Part shown: piece by piece, positions 6,759-11,493 of the stretch
Layout of the letters: each line of letters begins with the position of its first letter
How positions within the stretch are numbered: the first letter of the stretch is position 1
NCBI GenBank assembly: GCA_021158375.1
Contig: JAGGUS010000239.1
Location: 1-11,493, forward strand
DNA from: Thermoprotei archaeon
Lineage (GTDB): Archaea; Thermoproteota; Thermoprotei; QMSL01; B3-G16
Length of the DNA: 11,493 nt
Direction of reading: 5' to 3'
Notes under the pieces: model-generated
The model's input: only the letters and a program-made list of their open reading frames with translations
Told to the model about the DNA's origin: nothing
Database searches by the model: none
Translations under genes and position numbers: made by a program

Positions 6759-7268
6759 ATGCTCAGTAAGCTTGAAACCCTCGCAGTAATACTTTACCTC
6801 GCAAGCGGTACAATTAGAGGACTTACACGACTACATAAAGTAGCTTTTCTCATTCAACAGGAGGTCGGTATTGGTAGGTTTAACTTCAAGCCCTCAAAAC
6901 ACGGATCATGGTCTCCCGACCTAGAGGATCTTGTAAGATATCTTGAAGAGAAGGAATTATTGACCATTAAGGAGCCGGAAGAACATACCATCTACAATTT
7001 ACAAGAACGACCTGCCAAAATCCTAATCGCTGAAAATGAACTCCTTGAGAGAGGAAGGAGAGCCTACAGTAAACTACTTAACCGAGATTTAATAATGGCT
7101 CTTGCATTACGTGAGAAGGTTAAAATATATTCAAGAATGCCCCTCACCTACTTACTGGCATACGTATATGCGAGGTATCCAGACTACACAAGATTAAGCA
7201 TCATTAGAGAGAAGATCAAAGCTTTAGAGCTACTTAGGACTTCATCAGGGTTAACTTCGAAACTTTAA
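6759..7268 (+). CDS. YwgA/Panacea (DUF4065)-like protein, possible antitoxin
   Basis: A 169-residue soluble protein. Residues 1-20 form a helix. TRLHKVAFLIQQE (23-35) is followed by FNFKPSKHGSWSPDLEDLVR (41-60), a winged-helix-like EKELLTI, a central helix ending in RAYSKLLNRD, and LLAYVYARYPDYTRLS (132-147). The 'R-L-x-K-hh-hh' helix, the 'F-x-F-x-x-x-x-x-G-x-x-S-x-x-L' motif and the late 'YPDYT' motif match what I know of YwgA and Panacea/DUF4065 proteins. Panacea domains are known as antitoxins to many unrelated toxins; YwgA itself has no known role. AGGAG lies 5 bases before the ATG. It is in the same direction as the membrane effector gene 156 bases downstream. An antitoxin or regulator acting on the Argonaute locus is possible but is inference only; it may equally be an unrelated gene. 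Confidence 0.6.
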   Translation: MLSKLETLAVILYLASGTIRGLTRLHKVAFLIQQEVGIGRFNFKPSKHGSWSPDLEDLVRYLEEKELLTIKEPEEHTIYNLQERPAKILIAENELLERGRRAYSKLLNRDLIMALALREKVKIYSRMPLTYLLAYVYARYPDYTRLSIIREKIKALELLRTSSGLTSKL

Positions 7269-7407
7269 TGCCAAAATTGTTAAATGAAGCGAAAAGAACT
7301 ATCTCACTTAGAGGAAGATGAGTAACCTATAACTAATCATTATTTAGCAAAGGCATGATCTTTCATAACCGTACTGTTAATTAAGTGTGTCAAATTTACA
7401 TATTAAT

Positions 7408-7414
7408 GGGGAGG
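7408..7414 (+). promoter_or_regulatory. strong ribosome binding site of the membrane effector gene
   Basis: GGGGAGG ends 10 bases before ATG 7425 and decides that start. A possible TATA element, TTAATTAA at 7377-7384, would place transcription at about 7407, so the gene probably has its own promoter and need not depend on the gene before it. Confidence 0.5.
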
Positions 7415-7424
7415 CTTAAATAAT

Positions 7425-8450
7425 ATGAATTTACTCGACCGACAATTGATCTTCGATAACATACCAAGGTATCTCATGTTAGGTGACACCACATTACGTA
7501 AACGTGCTTTAGAGCTTTTAAGGAGAGAGTTAGAAAGAAAAGATGTTAGGAGGCCGTGGGGTTCTATCGAGCCGTTTATCGTGGCGCTCCATTATTTAGT
7601 ATTTATTGAAGAAGATAAAAAGGCAGGAATGTTATTGTATGAGTACATAAATAAGGTTCTTTCAAGTGCCCGCAGTACTATGAGCCCTGAGGCTCAGGAG
7701 ATAGCAGAGTTAGTGCTTTCCACAGCTTGCGCTAAATTAGGAGTGTGCAATAAGGAGCACATCGTTGATAAGTTACGAGATTATAAGTCTTCCTCATCAC
7801 TTGTAGAGTTGGCCAGAAGGATTCTCTTAGCAGAACTCGAAGAACAATATGATGAGGCAATTAGTGATATTCTTAAAATAGTTTCTAGGAAAGAAAGAAT
7901 GCAGTACCTACAATTATTGGAGAAAGATATTATTGAATACTTCTTTGTAGATCTAGACAATGTAGGAAGGGAGTGGAAGTTACTTACAGTTGCTGGATAC
8001 TTTACTAAGATAGCAGAGGAGTTAACAAAGTTATATGATACTGAGATAAGGCCAGCCCAAAAAGAGTTAAAAGAGCTTAAACAATACCTTGAAAAATACA
8101 AAGAGGACATAGCTAAGAAGGCTAGTTATATAGCCTATGCTATAATCCCAATCTTATCTGTAATCGTTGATATCATTACTGCTAAAATGATCATAGTACT
8201 TGGAACTGTTGTAGTTAATTTAATTCTTCACTTAGTGGAACAGGTCCGCAATATTACGGTTAATAAGTTAACACACTTTATCGGAAAGAGCATAGCTAAA
8301 TTAATTGTTAGACTTCGTAGAAGAGACCTTATATTTGAGGTAAGGTTTAGGGAGCGATATATAGAATATCAGAGGTCAAAGGTAATATCATTACTAAAAA
8401 TGCATATTAGACGAACCATAATGTCCGAGCTATCTTCTGAGGAACTATAG
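7425..8450 (+). CDS. putative Aga2-like membrane effector of a short Argonaute system
   Basis: A 341-residue protein without recognised catalytic motifs. Residues 1-200 are helical and could form a TPR-like or other alpha-solenoid (for example LRKRALELLRRELERKD and SPEAQEIAELVLSTACAKLG). Residues 200-232 are highly charged (QKELKELKQYLEKYKEDIAKK) and probably coiled coil. About 233-251 and 254-272 are two hydrophobic segments that would make a membrane hairpin. The final 70 residues are strongly basic (AKLIVRLRRR, KMHIRRT), suited to binding anionic phospholipids. In Sulfolobus islandicus the SiAgo-Aga1 complex activates Aga2, a transmembrane effector that binds anionic lipids and depolarises the cell. 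The same neighbours and architecture suggest the same role here. The gene faces the Argonaute gene and their 3' ends overlap by 44 bases. Direct sequence homology to Aga2 was not tested. Confidence 0.65.
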   Translation: MNLLDRQLIFDNIPRYLMLGDTTLRKRALELLRRELERKDVRRPWGSIEPFIVALHYLVFIEEDKKAGMLLYEYINKVLSSARSTMSPEAQEIAELVLSTACAKLGVCNKEHIVDKLRDYKSSSSLVELARRILLAELEEQYDEAISDILKIVSRKERMQYLQLLEKDIIEYFFVDLDNVGREWKLLTVAGYFTKIAEELTKLYDTEIRPAQKELKELKQYLEKYKEDIAKKASYIAYAIIPILSVIVDIITAKMIIVLGTVVVNLILHLVEQVRNITVNKLTHFIGKSIAKLIVRLRRRDLIFEVRFRERYIEYQRSKVISLLKMHIRRTIMSELSSEEL

Positions 8451-9834
8451 CGTTGATGTCTATATTTTTGCTTGCCGCGAACTTAGAGGTTATATAAGCT
8501 AATCGCCTTGAGTACTTTACGGTTATTGGAAGTCTTGAGACAGGGTTATTTACAGAAACGTAGTTCATACGGCACATGTATAGCACAGATTTCACTAAAT
8601 CCAAGTCTCTAAGTTCATATTGAATTCCGCTAAGTCTCTTTATGCTAACTAGTATGGGCGAAGGCGAACCAAATGCATTAGGTCTAGATCTCATGGCTCC
8701 ACAACTCGTCTGAACCTTAACACATCCAGTCGTTTGGAGCATGTATAGGTCATCCTTAAGTTTAATAGTTGTCCCAACCCAGGGTAAGAACGTGTTAAGA
8801 CCAGAGCTATCTGGACACGGATTTGCTTCATCGTAAAGTCTATACATGGAATCATTGATCTTCACTACATATGGCATAACCTCAAGCCCCTTCATTTCCT
8901 TAATCTGCTCGCAGGCAGCTTTTATGTTTACCTCCTCAGCCACACTGATATTCTTACCAGAGTAATGTATTATCACATGTATCCTCTTTGTGCTCACGGC
9001 GTATTTTCTCAATACCTCATCTATGACATCTCTTATCAACTTCTCAAACATATATGGCAAGTTTTTCCTGTCATAAGGTTGCTGACTCCACCTAATTAAC
9101 CTCCATTTACCATTAGGTTCAAAGGCTAAAGCAAAACCTACGTACCTAATTTCCTTAAGCCCAAGGCTTATTCTAGATAATCCGATACCTATTATTAGTG
9201 CAGTTTCCTCTTCGGGTATTCTCAGACGGTTATAAAGCAGGAATGGAGTACCACCCATCTTAACGAATATCTGAAGCGCTAATGGGAATATCGACCATTT
9301 AAATAGCCCTTCGTCAGAGAACACTTCATAAGTGATAATCTGAGATGGTACGTTATTTTTCGTAGATAAGAATTTTATCTCCGTATAAAGCGATTCATGC
9401 AGACTCTGTGGTACCTTATTTATTAACGCCATGAGGAAGCAATCATTATTCTTAGTTTTACTTACCTCAGAAAACCTTTCATAATACTCTAAGGCAGTAT
9501 TTTGAGGATCCAGTATTGTATACTTATTAGGATTAATAGCGACTAAATCGAATTCTACATTCAAATCAAATATTGATGCAAAACCTTCGGGAAAGTATCC
9601 CTTATAGCCGTTCTCTAAAGCTTCCTTAACTCTTTTAGCAACTTCTCTGAACTCACTCTTGTTTGGATATACTATCAGTATTGTCTTAGGATAACTAACA
9701 GGTAATTCATAAGGACCAAATCTCACCAATCCATAATAGACCGACAATGCAGGTTGTTCGCCTCTAAATGCCAACATCGGAATCCTTATGCGACGCGCCT
9801 CTAAAAGAATATATTGAGCGTTTTCGTCATTCAT
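8407..9834 (-). CDS. short prokaryotic Argonaute (MID-PIWI), catalytically inactive
   Basis: A 475-residue protein holding only the MID and PIWI halves of Argonaute. In the MID domain YTEIKFLSTKNNVPSQ (150-165) supplies Tyr150, Lys154 and Gln165 for gripping a guide 5' phosphate, and Lys192 in LALQIFVKMGGTP completes the pocket. The PIWI domain begins ALIIGIGLSR (212-221), where the first catalytic Asp is Gly218. VIIHYSGKN (288-296) has Ser292 in place of the Asp of 'HRDG', and LPITVKYSRRLAY (435-447) has Lys in the final metal-ligand place. It ends in the usual Argonaute-type WFV. It should thus bind a guide and target without cutting. ATG 9834 overlaps the stop of the partner gene (ATGA), so both are made together. 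I infer a SiAgo-like sensor role; gene length fits short Argonautes. Confidence 0.88.
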   Translation of the reverse strand: MNDENAQYILLEARRIRIPMLAFRGEQPALSVYYGLVRFGPYELPVSYPKTILIVYPNKSEFREVAKRVKEALENGYKGYFPEGFASIFDLNVEFDLVAINPNKYTILDPQNTALEYYERFSEVSKTKNNDCFLMALINKVPQSLHESLYTEIKFLSTKNNVPSQIITYEVFSDEGLFKWSIFPLALQIFVKMGGTPFLLYNRLRIPEEETALIIGIGLSRISLGLKEIRYVGFALAFEPNGKWRLIRWSQQPYDRKNLPYMFEKLIRDVIDEVLRKYAVSTKRIHVIIHYSGKNISVAEEVNIKAACEQIKEMKGLEVMPYVVKINDSMYRLYDEANPCPDSSGLNTFLPWVGTTIKLKDDLYMLQTTGCVKVQTSCGAMRSRPNAFGSPSPILVSIKRLSGIQYELRDLDLVKSVLYMCRMNYVSVNNPVSRLPITVKYSRRLAYITSKFAASKNIDINAIVPQKIARTLWFV

Positions 9835-10826
9835 TCTTCATCACCGGGAGTGAGTAGTAACTTCTGAGGTCTTAGATCTAGATTATACTCAACATCACTT
9901 ATCTTTAATGGAAATACCCCAGTCTTTACGAGAAGTTTCTCAAGATATTCTCTGATCATTCTTATCTTAGCTTTAGGCCTCACGTTCCCATACTTTCTTT
10001 GTTCCTTCCATAACTCATCTAAAAGCTCCCCTAGTTTGTCACATATGAAATCCCTCGTATGTTTTGGATGTGGATTCAGCCATACATTATCGGTAGGTAA
10101 CTCTTTCATCCCCTCTCTCGTCATGACCTTTGCTACGATACGATCCTGCCCTCTGACAATATCATCAACTAAACACGCTTGCCGTCCTTCTTCGGTTTTA
10201 CAGGTATAGTAATGTTCGCGTAATATCTTACGAATCTCAGCCCACTCATAACCCTTCTCTTCAAGGATCTTGATGAGCCTAGTGAGCGTTAACTTATTAA
10301 TCCTTTTGAATTTTAAATCAGCTAAGAGGAATAACATATTCCTTCCCTCAACATGATAGTGCTCAACCCTAAGGATTAGACAAGGTCTCAGTTCAAAGAG
10401 CTTATATGGCTCAGAGCGCATGATAACTTCTTTATCACAGAAGGTTACCTGACTATAAGCAAACACCTTATCCTCATGAAGATACAGCAATCCCCTATCC
10501 CCTAATTCCCTTACCTTTCTAGCAAGAGCATTCAGTACTAGATATTTCATAACATATGAACTACTATCTATGCTCCTCTCAGTATAATTAATGTCTAACT
10601 TCTTCAAGACCTCAAGATCCTCACATACAAAGTAAACACCAGAAGCCAACCCAAGGTACTCACCATATTGTGGCGCCGCAATACATCCAGCATCTCTTAG
10701 AATACTAACATACTGATTAATTGACGTTACATCACTACTCTCAATATAGCTAACCCTTACCATATCCTTCGAGGGATTTATCCTGAATAAATTAACCACA
10801 AGACCATAAGCCTCCTGCATACTCAT
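9831..10826 (-). CDS. Argonaute-associated partner, Aga1-like (N/L1/L2-type half of Argonaute)
   Basis: A 331-residue soluble protein translated just before the short Argonaute, overlapping it by ATGA. The middle contains FELRPCLILRVEHYHVEGRN (144-163) and LADLKFKRINKLTLTRLIKI, which recall the N-domain strand of Argonaute with its 'P-x-L-x-[VL]-x-[VD]' pattern. The C-terminal part VFPLKISDVEYNLDLRPQKL (304-323) recalls the L2 linker leading into MID, or the end of the APAZ region of bacterial short Argonaute partners. No PAZ, nuclease, SIR2 or TIR domain is seen. Such a protein would complete the guide-target channel, as Aga1 does in the SiAgo complex. ATG 10826 follows AGGAAGT; ATG 10820 is an alternative two codons in. 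Cys residues at 48, 68, 130, 149, 209, 218 and 262 do not make a clear zinc motif. The Aga1 assignment rests on context plus weak motifs. Confidence 0.65.
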   Translation of the reverse strand: MSMQEAYGLVVNLFRINPSKDMVRVSYIESSDVTSINQYVSILRDAGCIAAPQYGEYLGLASGVYFVCEDLEVLKKLDINYTERSIDSSSYVMKYLVLNALARKVRELGDRGLLYLHEDKVFAYSQVTFCDKEVIMRSEPYKLFELRPCLILRVEHYHVEGRNMLFLLADLKFKRINKLTLTRLIKILEEKGYEWAEIRKILREHYYTCKTEEGRQACLVDDIVRGQDRIVAKVMTREGMKELPTDNVWLNPHPKHTRDFICDKLGELLDELWKEQRKYGNVRPKAKIRMIREYLEKLLVKTGVFPLKISDVEYNLDLRPQKLLLTPGDEE

Positions 10827-10856
10827 ACTTCCTAAACACCAATATTTATCAAGAGA

Positions 10857-10866
10857 TAATATACTT
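10857..10866 (-). promoter_or_regulatory. TATA box of the Argonaute operon
   Basis: The minus strand reads GTAAAGTATATTATC across 10856-10870. The AGTATATTAT core is centred about 26 bases before position 10835, giving a leader of only about 8 bases before ATG 10826. The purine-rich GTAAAG directly upstream could be the TFB-recognition element. It would drive both the partner gene and the Argonaute gene. Confidence 0.45.
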
Positions 10867-10968
10867 TACCCTTATGTACAATATATCGTAGCATCATCAG
10901 GAAGTTATGGGGAAGATGTTGTACTGAGAGCCCTTGAGAAAATAAAGAAAGAGAACGCTAACCATTAG
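10858..10968 (+). pseudogene. 3' tail of a lost plus-strand gene
   Basis: A stop-free plus-strand reading ends at TAG 10966-10968 with YVQYIVASSGSYGEDVVLRA followed by LEKIKKENANH. Residue composition and the helix ending in lysines look like a genuine protein C-terminus, but there is no ATG, GTG or TTG in frame near its front and no known motif. It overlaps the promoter of the Argonaute operon, which would suit an older gene cut off when the defence genes arrived. It could also be chance. Confidence 0.28.
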
Positions 10969-10995
10969 GCCTTCAAAGTTACACCAGCTTTAACC

Positions 10996-11493
10996 TTACC
11001 TCCTAGATTCGCAATATTTTTCAGCCATCCTAATTAATCCGTTAAGAAAGTTTGTGAGCCTACCTACCTCCTCTTCACGGTTGGCTACGCCTATTCCATA
11101 AACTTTACTACGATAAATCTTAGATATTATTCTCATCCTCGCTGACTGCAACACCTTTCTTAAAGTACTCTCATCACGAAGAACATAGTAAAGGACGAGA
11201 CCAAAATCCTCTTTAATTTTAAGGAAAACACACTCGGCATAGCGTTTAAGCCAGGTCAAGTTGTAAGCCCTTATCCCTTCGTATGCTCTCCTCAATATCT
11301 CCATCCACTTAAATACTCTCTTATCACTCCTCCTAGTAGAGTGGTATACAGCCAGATATCCATACAGAGTATCTAGATCATGAATCGTAAGTGAGATCAC
11401 GTTCTTTGGATCATGATAAAGTCTATCTAACAATGTACCCCTCAATTGAGCATAAATCTCCTCTATCGGCTGCTGAGAATCATAGTAGAAGGC
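10996..11493 (-). CDS. unrecognised helical protein, C-terminal part (continues past the right edge)
   Basis: The minus-strand frame is open from the right edge to TAA at 10996, giving at least 165 residues; the start is outside the window. A TTG at 11445 could begin a 149-residue version, but the reading continues smoothly upstream of it (FYYDSQQPIEEIYAQL) and no ribosome binding site supports the TTG. The sequence is almost all helical, rich in Arg, Leu and Tyr, for example WMEILRRAYEGIRAYNLTWL, VLYYVLRDESTLRKVLQSAR and a final LTNFLNGLIRMAEKYCESRR. No membrane segment and no known motif were found. It lies on the same strand as the Argonaute operon, 169 bases before its first gene, so it may belong to the same defence cluster, but nothing in its sequence shows that. 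Confidence 0.55.
   Translation of the reverse strand, partial: AFYYDSQQPIEEIYAQLRGTLLDRLYHDPKNVISLTIHDLDTLYGYLAVYHSTRRSDKRVFKWMEILRRAYEGIRAYNLTWLKRYAECVFLKIKEDFGLVLYYVLRDESTLRKVLQSARMRIISKIYRSKVYGIGVANREEEVGRLTNFLNGLIRMAEKYCESRR

Noticed and set aside
7781..8110. Minus-strand open frame of 109 codons inside the membrane effector gene
   Set aside because: It is a Ser-rich antisense shadow of the Lys/Glu-rich effector coding sequence, with no ribosome binding site.
1..11493. CRISPR array, tRNA, attachment site or insertion sequence
   Set aside because: I looked for regularly spaced repeats, cloverleaf-like GC-rich stretches, terminal repeats and transposase motifs on both strands and found none that hold up.

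Overview
The window looks like a chromosomal accessory region of a thermophilic archaeon of the Thermoproteota (Crenarchaeota). The supports are TATA-like boxes about 25 to 40 bases before several starts, Shine-Dalgarno sequences of GGAGG or GGTGA type, GTG and TTG starts, heavy use of AGA, AGG and ATA codons, and protein families typical of that group. The order or genus cannot be fixed from the sequence alone. No tRNA, rRNA, CRISPR array or intact transposase was found.

Left part (1-1178): decayed minus-strand genes. The left edge holds a fragment of a glycoside hydrolase family 99-like protein. It is followed by a broken gene for a small surface protein whose promoter, N-terminal hydrophobic segment, conserved core and C-terminal membrane anchor are all still legible, but in different reading frames.

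1179-3283: a compact minus-strand operon encoding a winged-helix regulator with two membrane segments, an ABC-type ATPase and an ABC-2 permease. This looks like an export or stress-response unit with its own membrane-tethered regulator.

3284-6758: mostly debris around one intact gene. There is an 11-bp perfect hairpin at 3404-3433, a frameshifted small membrane protein (plus strand, to 4280), an intact sulfatase-superfamily hydrolase (minus strand, Thr at the usual Cys/Ser nucleophile position), a stub of a glycoside-hydrolase-like gene just downstream of it, and upstream of it a membrane-protein tail overlapping a second, truncated sulfatase start. Together these suggest a decaying glycan-processing locus.

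6759-10866: the most interesting part, an Argonaute defence locus. Two minus-strand genes that overlap by ATGA encode a 331-aa protein with features like the N-terminal half of Argonaute and a 475-aa MID-PIWI short Argonaute with a dead catalytic site. Facing them and overlapping tail to tail is a plus-strand gene for a helical protein with a membrane hairpin and a very basic C-terminal region. This matches the logic of the Sulfolobus islandicus SiAgo/Aga1/Aga2 system, in which a guide-loaded short Argonaute and its partner trigger a membrane-depolarising effector and kill the infected cell. Just before the effector gene lies a small YwgA/Panacea (DUF4065)-like gene, the family that includes many antitoxins. 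Whether it belongs to the system is open. The right edge carries the 3' part of an unrecognised helical protein on the minus strand, which continues beyond the window.
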